A stretch of DNA of 64,000 nt from Symsagittifera roscoffensis (GCF_963678635.1 NC_087064.1:63481548-63545547), one strand, 5' to 3'. Numbered from the stretch's first letter, positions 1 through 11,469 are shown. Translations and numbers: made by a program. Notes: generated by a model from the letters alone, not told the origin.

Positions 1-342
1 TGATAGTTTTTTTATCCAATCTTTAAACATTGATTTTTTTCGTCAGTCGTATTACATGAGTAACTATACACTATCTTGATACATGGGCAATTCGGGCGCC
101 AAAAATTTTTTGGAACTCGGACGCAAACATTTTTTTTGAAACTTAACATCTGAAACTTTGAAACCTATCTTAATACATGGCAAATCCTATCCCCTATCTT
201 ATTACCTATTTGGAAGACCGAATGTTCTATTCCTTACCTTAAAACATGGGAGTCTCCCAGGACCTCCCCTCCCCCCCCCCTCCCGCTCAGCACCAACATC
301 TATTACTCACAATTACATGCATCAGTTTATATGCCCCTTTCA
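1..342. other. AT-rich sequence without a recognised gene
   Basis: I see no convincing coding signal. A cytosine run near 268-279 follows short AT-rich sequence. The only structure is the possible splice acceptor (pyrimidine-rich, ending CAAG) directly before position 343, described with the next entry. Confidence 0.4.
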
Positions 343-560
343 AGGATGGCGAGAAGCTTAATGATTTAATTCTAGAAAGCCTTGTAGCCGGGGAGACTGT
401 AAGTGTGCAACTTTTGACTGCAACCAAGTTTGTGAAACTTAAAGGCATGAGTTCATACTCTGATAACTTTTTTATAGTCTTAGAAGGAGGAGCAGTTAGT
501 TTTCATGGAGCAAAAGCAGCAGCAGCAGCAGCAGAGTTTGTTCGGTTGAATAAGGCGTGA
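343..560 (+). CDS. Candidate terminal exon, unknown protein
   Basis: About 72 codons are open and end in TGA at 558-560. The reading runs from DGEKLNDLILESLVAGETVS through KFVKLKGMSSYSDNFF to a short poly-Ala stretch and a final FVRLNKA. The sequence just upstream (CCCCTTTCAAG) looks like a 3' splice site, so I read this as the last exon of a plus-strand gene that begins outside the window. The peptide has ordinary soluble composition with no signal or membrane segment. I do not recognise the family. It converges on the minus-strand exon that stops at 644, leaving 83 bp between the two stops. No AATAAA signal follows nearby, which lowers confidence. Confidence 0.35.
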
Positions 561-643
561 ATGAGTGTAGTGGTCTATGTTAAATGAGTGGGCTACTCTA
601 CGAGTGGGCACATATCACACACTGACTTGGCTCTTCCTGCTGT

Positions 644-839
644 TCAGAGAGTGTTGTCCAAGGTGTAGGACCAGGAGGAGGAACTGTAGGACTGGTAGTA
701 CAGGGGGGCATTCCAGTATTCGAATCTGGTGATCATGCTCCCCACACTCCACCGGTATCCCCCGAGAGTCACCCATGTTCTGCTGAAGCCCCAGATGATG
801 TCGCCTCCCCCCTCTGGCCTCAATGTAGTCCCGTGCATT
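644..839 (-). CDS. Candidate terminal exon, Trp/Tyr-rich C-terminus
   Basis: On the minus strand a 3' splice site (CACTATTTCAG) precedes 839. After one nucleotide of a split codon, 64 codons stay open to TGA at 646-644. The peptide is rich in Gly, Trp, Tyr and Ser (for example IIWGFSRTWVTLGGYRW and YYQSYSSSSWSYTLDNTL). The base composition is clearly richer in G+C than the flanks, like the FN3 exons further right. Entry phase 2 fits the exit phase of the candidate exon at 10939-11017. No family is recognised. Another frame is also open for part of the stretch, so frame choice rests on phase and on the clean stop. Confidence 0.35.
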
Positions 840-1045
840 CTGAAATAGTGTGTCACTCTATTCCAAAATACACTCACCCAACGATCAACCACAGATATTT
901 ATTCTTTTAAGAGGTATGGTTTCGTTATTCTCTCCTAAGTTCGACGTTGCACTAATTGAACAATTATGCAATAACAATATACCAACTCAGGCCCGGTAAA
1001 TCTGGTTAAAACTGTGCCAAACTTGTGAATTATAAACAGATATCT

Positions 1046-1258
1046 CACGGAATCCGTATCATTGCTGTTTTTCTATGATCTTCTTTGCTGTTTCGTTTGG
1101 ATTCCACTCTATCGATAAAACTGTGTTGCTCAAAATTGCCTCAGAAAAAGCATGGAATTTTGCGGAATCCGTAAAAGTCTGTGGAACCAACCAACAAATA
1201 TGAATTCATTACATTATAGATTACAATTTTGCGGAATCCGCTTACATTTGCAGAATCC
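1046..1258. repeat. Cluster of GCGGAATCCGC motifs (left cluster)
   Basis: Short palindromic words of the type GCGGAATCCGC occur at about 1047-1058, 1161-1172 and 1231-1241, with a weaker CAGAATCC at 1251. They lie in otherwise AT-rich, gene-free DNA. The same word is much denser at 49.99-50.42 kb. No coding sequence was seen between 840 and 1583. Confidence 0.5.
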
Positions 1259-1600
1259 TTTTGCACTCAGTAAAAAAATAAAATCGGTGTTTTGATCACA
1301 GGCCATTTCAGGTTTTGATGGATCTAAAACTATTAGTAGAATCATAATACGAACTATGATGGGGTTGAAGAACATCATTCGTGGGGATAAAAAGGAAATT
1401 AAAATAATTAATGAAAGGACGATATCAAAAATTGTGTTTTTTATAGCTCAGAATAATGTATTTTTATTGTTCCGACTTTCGAAGAAAGTGAGCAATTTAT
1501 ATGCCTGGGGTTTTTTGAAATTCAGACCAAATTCCCAAAAGTTGACATCGTACGGGCATCGATTCTGAAAATTTTGAATTGCCAACCAAATGTGCTGGCA

Positions 1601-2010
1601 CTAGACTAAAATACGGATGGCATCGTTGCTCGAATAATACTTTTATAGTTTCACTAAGCAAATCATTTATTCGTGCCAAAATATCATCACCCATAATTGC
1701 TTCAAACTGAACTGAGGCCAACTTTATTTGGTCATATTTTTTCTTTTCAAAGTTTAGCAATAGCAATTGAATTTGACAGTACAAAATGTTAAATTTATCA
1801 AAAAATCATTTGATCAAAACCATTTGAGACCAATTAAGGGACAGTAGAAGCACTTAATGCATTGCCCTGACATACGAGCATTCTTGTTTGTTATACGTAG
1901 AGTGCTGAATTAAATTATTTGCACAAAACTAGTTAAGTATTCTCAAATTTGGTTAAATTTTGATTAAAACTGACGAAGACAAAATTTGCTTAAGATTTCA
2001 GCCCGACCAA
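1601..2010. repeat. Outer left arm of nested inverted duplication
   Basis: The reverse complement of this arm is found at about 3516-3917 with moderate divergence and small indels. Matching landmarks include CTAGACTAAAATACGGATG (left) against CATCCCTATTTTAGTCTAG (right), and a shared block around GTACAAAATGTTAAATTTATC. Read outward on opposite strands, both arms encode the same short peptide core, INDLLSETIKVLFEQ then HPYFSLV (minus strand near 1605-1700; plus strand near 3846-3920). That suggests two inverted copies of a formerly coding repeat. The protein is not recognised. Confidence 0.7.
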
Positions 2011-2739
2011 TATGGTGCAATTTATGGCCCGAAGAAAACGGATTATTTGTAGGTGTTTTATTCAAGCAAAAGTCACGCTAAAACACGAAGTCATTTACTG
2101 GCATAGTTATGTCATAGTGAGCCACCTACGTAGCCCAACAAAAATCAAGAAGAGTGTAGTTCACAAAAAACTACACTGAACGTTTAAATTTTTTAATTAA
2201 TATCAATTGGTGTTTTGTTTAGCAAAGTTAACAATCGTTGGCTATCAAAAAAAAATACAATGTTTTATACAATTATACATTTTTTTCTGCAGAAACAGTT
2301 TTTCTCATTTTCCTTTCCCTACTGAAATACGCCTATGATTTGACGTTTTAGCTGCTGGTTTGCATCGAGTTGCTTTATCGAGTTGCGTAGAACTTGATCG
2401 AAAAACTATGATGAGTGCATTGTTTGAACGGAAGATTGCTGAAAGGAAAAAAAGCAATGAAAAAATAAGCTAACAAAATCTCTAGATAACAACGTGATTG
2501 TGATTGGCATCAAAATTGTATTATGAAAGATTCAAAGAGAAAGAAACTGATACTTCAAAAAAAATCAAGCAAACAAGAGCGGATGATTCTGTGTCTGATA
2601 CTTCGTTCCTGGTGAACAGTTCTTTGTGCTCCTTCTGCAAATTTATCTTTTTACCGCGACGATTTTAAAACTTTAAGAGCTAATAGTACTTTTGCTACTA
2701 AAACCTTTCCAAACGAGCAAAGGAGTGAAAGGAAAGGAC

Positions 2740-3003
2740 ATCAAAGGAACCAAGGAACTCTCGTTAAAATTTCGTCATTATCCTTTCAAAACCAGTCCCG
2801 ACGCCAAAGATCATCTTCGAAATCGAGACTAAGTTTCAATTGATATCAAGGATATTTCGAACTTTTTTCACCATAATTTTCCTTATACTGCTAGATTGTT
2901 AAATCAAAGACTCTTTTTTCTCGTTAATGATTTTTTTCTCTTTAATGATTTTTTCTCGTTAATGAAAAGCTGGAATTGATCATTCTATGATTGGCTAGCA
3001 TTT
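2740..3003. repeat. Inner left arm of nested inverted duplication
   Basis: This arm pairs with 3222-3440 in inverted orientation. Examples are CAGTCCCGACGCCAAAGATC at about 2793 against GATCTTTGGCGTCGGGACTG near 3376, and AATGCTAGCCAATCAT near 3223 against its complement near 2988. The left side of the whole structure carries an extra ~700 bp (2011-2739) absent from the right arm. That stretch shows no gene. Confidence 0.7.
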
Positions 3004-3221
3004 TCGCATTAATGTAACGCTGATACATTTCAACAAGCTCTCGTGTAGGAATGATGTAGTCACTAAAGATTCTGCGAAACATAATAAGCTTAGAAACTTC
3101 TATGACCAAGAGAAAAAATATTCTATTTTGCCAACGGTTGTGAAAATTGAGTTTGCTTGACGTAAACTTTACGGTAAAATTTTGATACGAGCAGTCTGCT
3201 GCCAACAGGATTGAAGCTATT

Positions 3222-3440
3222 TGTAGAAAATGCTAGCCAATCATAAAGTGATCAATTCCAGCTTTTCATTAACGTCTTTGATTTAACAATCTAGCAGTAT
3301 AGAGAACATTATGGCGAAAAATGTTTGAAATGTCCGTGACATCATTTTATACACAGTCTCGATTTCGAAGATGATCTTTGGCGTCGGGACTGCTTTTGCT
3401 AAAATAATGATGAAATTTTAACGAGAGTTCTTTGTTTCCT
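3222..3440. repeat. Inner right arm of nested inverted duplication
   Basis: Inverted partner of 2740-3003, separated from it by ~220 bp of spacer. It is followed by a short inverted end motif (CTTCGAAAGTCGGAACAATA at ~3476) that also occurs, in the other orientation, at 1466 and belongs to the dispersed repeat ends described at 33144-33650. Confidence 0.65.
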
Positions 3441-3515
3441 TTCAAAAAACCTCAGGCATCTAAATTGATCTCTTTCTTCGAAAGTCGGAACAATAAAACA
3501 CGTGAATATTCTGGG

Positions 3516-3917
3516 CTGAATTTTTAAGCAAGTTTTGTCCTCATCAGTTTTTATCCTAATTTAATCAAATTTGAGAATACTTAACTAATTTTGTTCAAAT
3601 AATTTCAATCAGCACTCTACGTATAATTAACAAGACTGCTCGCATGTCAGGGCAAAGCATTAACTGCTCCGACTGTCCCTTAATTGGTCTCGAATGGTTT
3701 TTGATAAAATGTTTTTTGATAAATTTTACATTTTGTACTGCCAAAATCAATTGTTATTGCTAAACTTTGAGTAGAAAAAATATGACCAAATAAAGTTGGC
3801 CCCAGCACAATTTGAAGGAGTTATGTGTATTGATGTTTTGGCAGCATAAATGATTTGCTTAGTGAAACTATCAAAGTATTATTCGAGCAACTAGGCCATC
3901 CCTATTTTAGTCTAGTT
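3516..3917. repeat. Outer right arm of nested inverted duplication
   Basis: Inverted partner of 1601-2010. Its plus-strand reading continues past the arm to about 4055 as a 66-aa open frame beginning MLSETIKVLFEQ and ending SILCKTRPEVHSDGK, which is probably the remnant of the repeat's coding part. Confidence 0.65.
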
Positions 3918-4055
3918 ACAAACCAAAGAGGTGTCGAGCAGCTGTTTGGTTTACTTGGTAGTTATCACACTGGAGTCTCTGGTTTGTTCAGAAAACCCCT
4001 CATCCCTTCGATTTTATGTAAAACTCGCCCGGAAGTACATAGCGACGGAAAGTAA

Positions 4056-4884
4056 AGCTAAGTTCTAAGACGACTGGCTAGCCACTAAACAGAGCTTCAC
4101 CTGCTTTTAACGGTCTCAACCATAGCCAGTTCATTGTGATTCTGGTGATCGGGTCGACCATACTGTTAATACCTTAAGGGTATAGGCGGATTCACTCAAT
4201 TTATCTAAATTATACACAAAATGATGAGCTCATGGCTTGGTCTCAGTATCCCCAGACCACGAGGTCTTACTATTGTTTTTGTTCTGTTGATAAAATCATC
4301 CTATCCACCGGAGATGGATCGAACTTTTCCCTCAACACTTAGTTTCTCACTATCTAAAAAAACGAAATCATATTAATTAAATTCATTTCAGAACATTTCA
4401 GGAAGCTAAAAGTTGTTAAAAATTCAGATTCTGGGCTCTTCGGATGACGCTTGCAGAATCGTGATTTTCACCAAATAAGCTCTATCTTCAGCACTGGGAA
4501 GGGTTGCAATCTTGGCTCTTAGCCATCCAGATAACGAAAACGCGGTAACGTAACGAAATCGTAACTTTTTGGAACGCTTTCGGATCTTCACGTTCGTTTT
4601 TCAATCTTCTGTCTGCTTAGTCCAGCGTTTTCTCATTGTTCCGACTTGCGAAAGTCGTCGTTGAGGTTTTTGCGTTTTTCAGTGTTTGCAAAAAAAATCA
4701 GCTGTGTTTATTACCATACGATTTTTTGAAAACTAACGTGTCAGTCCAAAGTCCAAACTGACACTTTCCAATTTGTTTATTTCTTCGAATAAGCTTAATA
4801 ATTGCCAGATTTACTATTTCGTATGACTCCACCACCATAAATTAAAATTCGCTTCCTTGTCATTCTGGTCGAATGGTACAGTAT
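4056..4884. other. No gene recognised
   Basis: AT-rich DNA. A dispersed-repeat end (ATTGTTCCGACTTGCG) occurs near 4637. I see no supported coding or RNA feature. Confidence 0.4.
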
Positions 4885-5169
4885 TTATGTTCTCCGCAGA
4901 TCCTTCTTTTTCCCACGGAAAGAGGAAATCGTCAAAGGTTTAGCCACATCTCTGGAGTCAGGAACCTCGGGATAATCCATTCCAACTTGTTCTGCGATCT
5001 GTGACATCATTCTCATTGTTCCAAGCTGATTCTCAGTGATAGGAGCTTGATACATATGTTGCTCATTAAAATTATTTCTCATGATCTCGATCATGTGCCA
5101 CACTTGAATTGGAACATCCATTTGAGCCAAGAAAATACCAGAGACTGAATCCCGCACCTTAATTGTCAT
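4885..5169 (-). CDS. Hypothetical 94-aa protein
   Basis: An ATG-started open frame of 94 codons ends in TAA. The N-terminus reads MTIKVRDSVSGIFLAQMDVP. The middle is Met/Gln/Asn-rich (IEIMRNNFNEQHMYQAPI), and the end is basic (FRGKKKDLRRT). Composition is balanced and free of low complexity, unlike the random ORFs around it, so it may be a real small gene or an exon-sized remnant. There is no signal peptide or membrane segment. It lies ~1 kb upstream of, and divergent from, the decayed PolB pseudogene at 6187-9765. It could therefore be an accessory ORF of that element, but nothing in the sequence proves the link. I do not recognise the family. Confidence 0.4.
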   Translation of the reverse strand: MTIKVRDSVSGIFLAQMDVPIQVWHMIEIMRNNFNEQHMYQAPITENQLGTMRMMSQIAEQVGMDYPEVPDSRDVAKPLTISSFRGKKKDLRRT

Positions 5170-6186
5170 CAGACCCCAATAACCTAAGGTTATTATTCTG
5201 CACGGAGAAAATCTTTCTGTGAAATAAGTTGAAATAAGAAGTGACTGAGTAAAAGCAAGAAAAATGACTGATTTAGAGCTGAGAGAGGAGGTAGTTGAAG
5301 GTAATTAAGTTGAAAATAAAATGATTTCCACATAATAGAGAGTAAAGCTTCAATTCAAATGTGTGGGTTTTACCAATTAGAAATTGTGAAAAAAGTAAGA
5401 ATTTAAAAGTTAGAATTTTTTTTCATGCTAGGTAACTCAACTAACTTCAAGTGATTTTAAATTGTCATTGTTCGAAAAAAGGATTGTTTTTTAACCAAAG
5501 TTATGTCTAGAAACGCTGCTGAGTTCTGATTGGTTGAAAGTTTTTCTGGAAAATTCAAGAATATCCGTCTTAAGCGGAGAATTTTTTATAGGCGGTGGCG
5601 GTGTTGTAATTTCTTTACAAAGAATGACCATGAAAGGAAATAGGTGTGGGTGGTGAAGTCGTTTGTAAAGAAAGGACGTCATCAATATAAAAGGAAATGC
5701 GTCATTGTTACTATAAATACACTTGTGTTATTGGGTTAAATTATTAATTTTGCTTACCAATGGGAAACAAACAATTGAATTTTACTTCAAATTTTACGTA
5801 TTTTTTCTTTCACTCAAATGGTACTTGAATTTTTTAAATTGGGAAAATTCTAAAAGCACAGTTTTTTTTTCTACTTTGGAAAATATTTACCTTTATCCGA
5901 AACGAGAAAATCAAATAAGAGGGTTGTGGAAGCATGTTTGCGCGACAACACGCCGCACTAAATCAAAAAAGATTTAATGAGGCAGTTATTTCTTGTGCTG
6001 ACTGAAATTATTTCTTTTACAATCAGCAAGATGTAAACTATCTTATGGCTTGTATCTTATGGCGAGTATCCTCGATCTTATCAACTATCTTATGAGATAA
6101 GAATTATCTTTTTGTAAGTATTTCACTTACAATCAGCATGACGTGATCTATCTAAGAGGCCCGCCACATCAACTTCGAAGTAGTCG
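5170..6186. other. No gene recognised; region before PolB remnant
   Basis: AT-rich spacer. A TATA-like word (CTATAAATA) occurs near 5712. A run of ATCTTATGG-type short repeats lies at about 6040-6100, just before the PolB remnant. No coding region is supported. Confidence 0.35.
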
Positions 6187-9100
6187 ATGGCTTCGTCTTT
6201 TTTTGAACAAGAGTCTCCAAGTGACTACTTTCTTCAACAATATCGAAGGAAGGAACATAAAGCTAGGCTACAAAAGTCCAAACATTTGATGGCTGACCTG
6301 AAAAAAATAGTTGAGGAGGAAAAGGAGGATGGAGAGAAACTCAAAGAGGAGTGCTTGTCAACATCTTCTGGTAGATACGGAGATGATAAATGGGAGAAAT
6401 AAAGTATTTAACTTCCAAATGTCCAAGTTATATAATAAAGTAATCAACGAAAAGCTCGATGAAGTATTCGATAAGCTGAATGATGCTAACGAATCAAAAT
6501 CTGGATTTAATCTTCGTAAGGTCAGAACAGGAGAATGTCGTTATTACTCCGTACACGAAAACAAAACTCGTCTCGAAAACTTGCATTCACTGTCTACAAA
6601 AGCCGATTTGAAAACAAGGAAAAAGTGAAATATTTCGATAGCTGCGAGCAATGCACTCAAGAACGTCACAACAAAAAGTGGAGCTTCAAATTGATAACCA
6701 ACGTCACTCTTTCCGCTGCACTACTGAAATTTATCCCAATGGGACGTCCAGACACAAGCCTTTACTGAAAATAGACTCACTAATCTGGCTTCCATCGGAA
6801 AAAGAGAAACATTCATACAAATATAATCTCGGTCTTTTCCGTGGGCTAACGTTGTATTTGCATTTTCTTAACAACCTAAATTCTCATACATCTCAACTGT
6901 TTACAGTGTTCATATCAAAATCTCGATACATCTCAAAGAACTTTTGCGGAAAGGCATTGACAATTTTCCTCTTGTCGGGAAAATGATTAAACACAACATA
7001 TTCATATAAACTTTGACATTCAGGCAGGATATTATGTTGGAGAAGTGGCCAGAAGAAGTATTGGAAAATTTGATAAAACCGTGAAATTACTATGTTGTAA
7101 TAATCATATCCTTCACAAAAAAGATATTAATTCATTTTTCAAGTGCTTTAGATTTCACAGCTGTTACTGTTTCTTTACAAGATAAGACGTGTTTAACAAA
7201 CATCTTATCAGATGTAAGAACTGAGTTCGACATAGTTATTCCAAAAACGCGTACTCGTAACGGGAAACAGCATTCGAGAAACTGGATGAAAATATAATTG
7301 CTTACACTGAAGATCGAAAATTAGTTTATATGTAGCAATTTTTGATTTCGAATCAATTTGTGTTCCCACAGAAGAATTGAAAGCAACTGGAATAACTGCT
7401 TGAATGAGAAAACATGTTATTATTTTCAAAATTTTCAAATGGCTGAAATAAAACCAATTACAATTGAGAATCAATTTTCAAGAAATCAAAAACACTGTCA
7501 AGGAGTGAGTCGAAAAGATCTTTGATAAACTCAAAGCTAGAACTTTAACTAAAAAACTCAATTTTGTGTTTGTGAAGATGAATGCATTGAGAATGGACAG
7601 TAGGATGACATGTCTACACAATTCATTAGAATTAAAAAAAACAGTTGATTGATTTAAAACAGCATTCAGTGCGCTATGTAATTTCTTTGCCATGTTTCGG
7701 ATTGAATAGTGAGAGATACGATATGAACCTTATCAGTTCTTATTTGATTCCATACCTTATTCAATACAGAAATCGAGTCAATAGTTATTACAAAGGAGAA
7801 TGATTTCTGGGAGGAGCAACATTTTTGATTTAATTCTGAAAGCCTATGAAGCAAGTGAAACAAAATAAGTTTTCCCCTACGAATGGTTCCACAGTCTCCA
7901 CAAGCTTGACTGTACGGAATTGCCTCGATACGGAGCTTTTTTCAGTATGCTGAGAAACAAAAATTTTCTAGAAAAAGGTTTTCGATGATAAACAAAATAT
8001 TGGTTAACGGAGGACTCGATCAAAACAGTGTGTTGAAAAAGCTACGTATTCAGTCAGTTCCGCCGACAGGATTCGAAAATTACTCTGATTTAAAAAGCAT
8101 CTGGGAGTAACACTACATAACTACTTTTAAATACTTCTTACGATAGGATAATAACATAGATGTCGCTCCTTCTCTTGGCGCCTTGCAAAAAATGATAATA
8201 TTCTACCATAACAAAGGCATTGATATGTTAAAACTTGGATTCACGCTTCCCAATTTAACAAGTATCACTTACACAACTCGACGAATCATAAGTTTTACCC
8301 GTTCTTTGAAGGTGATAGGGATTTGTTGGAGAAAATAAGTTAGGACATGAGAAGAAAAACAGTTGTCGACCAAACTTATATTCGCAAATCGTGAAATGTT
8401 TGCAAAACAACAGTTGGTATTGATGCTAGCCAATTATATTCGTACTTAAAATGTCAGGAGATGCTAACCGGATTTAGCACATGATGTGAAATTGACCCTG
8501 AAACTCAATGATTCGGGGTTAGAATTATCAAAACAAGAAATTTCGAGAACATGACTTTGTCCTTCTATCAAAAATCGAGACAAGATTGTAACATTGAAAG
8601 TTCTTATACGGCCTGAAAACAGAAAAAAAATAACTGTTTCTATGTTGATGGCAACTGCGATCACCGTAAAACAGCATTTGAGTCTTTGGAGTTGCTGCTA
8701 TCACTTCTCCAACTGCCATCAAACTCGTCCCTTTTTGTCGGATCAAGACATTGAAAGTAAAAAGAAAAAAGGTGAAATGGTTGAGTTAAGACAAGAGATT
8801 AAAAATGGATACAATTTTCAGGAATTGAGAATATGAGAAGTGGTAGCAATTTAAAACATATTCTGCAGTCAAGAATCATGTCAAGACAAAATGATTTTCG
8901 CAAATCTACTGATTTTTTATCTGAAAAATAAAGAAGGGACCCTTTTTTGATTTTGTGATTTGATAGATCCCGAAGGGTTAAAATCCAAATTTGATAATTC
9001 CCGACGGGTTTCCAAACTTTTCTCTAAGTTTTGAAAAACATTGACGTCTGCCCAAACGAAATTCGAGAAACGAAAAACTGTAAAACTACGCCGGGGAAAA

Positions 9101-9765
9101 TGATTTATTGAACAATCCGCAAGAAATCACGATTTTTAGCTTCAAATTAGAAAATGGTACAATCGTCACTCCCCTCCTTAATTTTTATCTTGGACTTGGA
9201 CCTCAATGCATAAACATTTATCATTTTGTTGAGTACACACCTAGGAAATGCTTCAACAACTTTTTTCAGTCTTTTGTTGATGCTTGACGAGAAGGAGACT
9301 AGAAGCATGTTCCTGGAGTGGTGGCTGAGATGATGAAGGTTCTGGATAACAACTCGTACGGTTATCAAATCATGGACAGATCCAGACTCACAATAACTAA
9401 AAATCTCGGCGATGAAACACACAAAGCAAAAAGTCAGATTTGTTTCAAGCGATTGAAAGTTATGAAAATAGACTTATACAAAGTAGAACTACGGAAGTCA
9501 TCAATTGGACGACGAGGAGCATTTTTGTAGGTTTTTTCATTCTTCAACATGCCAATTTTCGAATTTTGAGTTATAGTGCAAATTCTTCCACAAGTAATGT
9601 GTTGAGAATAAACTCGAGGAACTGGAGATGAACACGGACCCATTGTATCTAGCATTAGTAGAAGATGACGTGGATGATTGTACCTTTCCTGCAAAAAAAA
9701 CGCTCAGTGGACACAAATTTGTCGCTGATGCAAAGACGAATTTTTTCCCATGTATTTTCTCACGT
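6187..9765 (+). pseudogene. Decayed virus-like family-B DNA polymerase, near full length
   Basis: Successive plus-strand fragments in shifting frames follow the order of a protein-primed type B DNA polymerase of the organellar/viral kind (DNA_pol_B_2 type). In order: an N-terminal basic helical part (6187-6402); LYNKVINEKLDEVFDKLND and ECRYYSVHENKTRLENLHS (6420-6620); ESCEQ/CTQERHNKKW-like text (6640-6690); FPYEWFHSLHKLDCTELPRY (~7875); an HNKGIDMLKLG block (~8210); a stretch near 8590-8700 matching the array units' palm segment; the motif B region NNSYGYQIMDRSR (~9348-9386); and the C-terminal start GHKFVADAKTNFFP (~9709). Many stops and frameshifts mean it cannot encode a working enzyme. 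It keeps segments that are deleted from the tandem array at 55.8-64 kb, so it is an independent copy. Confidence 0.8.
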
Positions 9766-10938
9766 TTTTCATGACTTTTTCAGTTTTGCTGTTTGATAGT
9801 GGAATAAGCCTTCCTTCTAACAAAGGAAAAAAACTGAACATTCAAAAAAATCAAAAGTCAAACCGCGAAAAATTAGGTTTGAGGCTGAACAAAAATTAAG
9901 ATATTTCCTAGAAAAAAATCATTGCGACCTATATAAGAGTCTGAGTAATGTTCATTGACTCTTAGTAGGCTAGTACATTCATTCAATTAGTGAAGTTGAC
10001 AAAAAGTAAATGTTCGTTATAATTTTGAAAAATTGGTCAAATCAGATATTTGAACATCGGAAAATAGTTATCCTAATTTTTTTGTTAAATTGTTTTGTAG
10101 GGGAAAAATTAATTACCTGAAAAATAGCCCTAATTTTTCAAAAAGATTAATTTTTGGCACTACATGGTTTGCCGAGAATGGTACGGTTGATCCAGAAAAT
10201 GTTGAATACAAAGTTTATACACGCAGAAAAAAGTTATCATATTACATTTTAGTATTACTTTATAAACTGCACTAAGGCACCTTACGGCCAGCATAAATTT
10301 CCTCCTCTTCTACTGTACCTTAGCTACACCTATAAAAACGCACCTTCAGTCTAAAAACTTACCAAAACACATTATAACACATTAAAAATCATCCTGATAA
10401 GAAAACACTTCTTGCTATCCATTTTTTTAAAATGTAGATATTTTACCTATTTTTATGTTAACTTAAAAAAAAATCACCCTAAAAGTTGCACTAAATAACC
10501 AAATTAAAAAGATAAAGGTACAATAACTTATTCTTCAGATTTCGATAGTATTTTGCATCCATTTTTGAACTATGGTTTTTTGTACTTTCACAAGAAATGG
10601 GGAGGGTTATTCGTTCTTTAGGGCAAATCGCGTGCACTCATCTAAAAGATTTAGTATATTTGAACACTAAAAATTCCGTTTCGTTATACAAATGTAGATT
10701 TTTTATGAAAAATCAAAATTTTTGAAAGCTGTTATTGTTCAGAAAAATATCTATTATAGTTTCGACTGCTAAAAATTTGAAACAAAAACGTGCATTTGTT
10801 GGATGTATGCTTGGAAAAACCTATATGATCTTAATTAACGAATTATTGGACCTTTGTAGAACACTTGAAGCCCGGGAAAAGCTTGATGGTTATTTTGGTT
10901 GGTGAGTTTTTCGAGGAGCATGTTTAAACATTACTCAC
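9766..10938. other. No gene recognised
   Basis: AT-rich DNA following the PolB remnant. A TATA-like word (CTATATAAG) is at about 9930. I see no supported coding or RNA feature. Confidence 0.35.
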
Positions 10939-11017
10939 GTGGCCTGCACCGGCTGTGCACAGTCTGCAAAAGCGACTCCATCAGGGTGGCACTTCATTTG
11001 CCAGCACTTCTGCTTAC
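10939..11017 (-). CDS. Candidate Cys-containing mini-exon
   Basis: On the minus strand a 79-bp stretch is bounded by a good acceptor (TTTTTGAGTGCAG) and a good donor (CCAC|GTGAGTAAT). It is visibly richer in G+C than its surroundings. One frame is fully open: KQKCWQMKCHPDG then VAFADCAQPVQA, with three cysteines in 26 residues, resembling a piece of an extracellular Cys-rich domain. Entry phase is 1 and exit phase is 2. The exit phase fits the candidate terminal exon at 644-839. The entry does not join directly to the FN3 exon ending at 34900, so at least one exon would be missing if it is the same gene. It sits 73 bp from the 5' LTR of the giant retroelement. The plus strand is also open, but lacks this splice context. 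Confidence 0.4.
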
Positions 11018-11090
11018 CTGCACTCAAAAACAAAAGGTTATTTTACTTTAACACGGTACAAGGTAGAATCACCGCAAACTTTTACCGTAA

Positions 11091-11469
11091 TGGAACCAGT
11101 TCTAAAGTAGAATTTATAATTGGTTATAAAAATAATTCTCTAATTCCTAAAACATTCTTAACTAACCAATCAAATTTCATAACTAACATTTACACTTATT
11201 TGTAAGTGCTGAAACTACTTGTAGCTTCAGCACCAGAGCAATTTGAATTAAACTTAGAATACAGTTGTTCTCCTTCTGGAAACTAACTCGCATTAACCAG
11301 TGTACACTAGATCTATTGAGACTAGGAGATATAAGAGTAAGATTAAGATTGGTATTAAAATAAAAAGTTGCTTGAATCTATCCGGCCGAAAATAAGATAG
11401 CGTGACGAGCAGACGGTGTACCTTATCTGAAATAACTCTATGAGTACAGTCAACCAAACATAACTCATC
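11091..11469 (+). repeat. 5' LTR
   Basis: It aligns with 32137-32460. Shared blocks include TGGAACCAG at the start, ATTGGTTATAA, ACTTATTTGTAAGTGCTGA, CTAGATCTATTGAGACTA, ATAAGAGTAAGATTAAGAT and AATCTATCCGGCCGAAAATA. The similarity ends near GATAGC (~11402). The sequence TGGTGCGACC at 11470 could be a primer-binding site placed directly after the LTR; this, and hence the 3' boundary, is inference. No exact target-site duplication was identified. Confidence 0.75.

Noticed and set aside
9925-9945. TATA-like promoter (CTATATAAG)
   Set aside because: A single AT-rich word with no supported transcript downstream; expected by chance in this composition.
10939-11205. 88-codon plus-strand ORF starting MACTGCAQSAKATP
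   Set aside because: Its coding-like part overlaps the minus-strand mini-exon, which has consensus splice sites; the remainder runs into the LTR.
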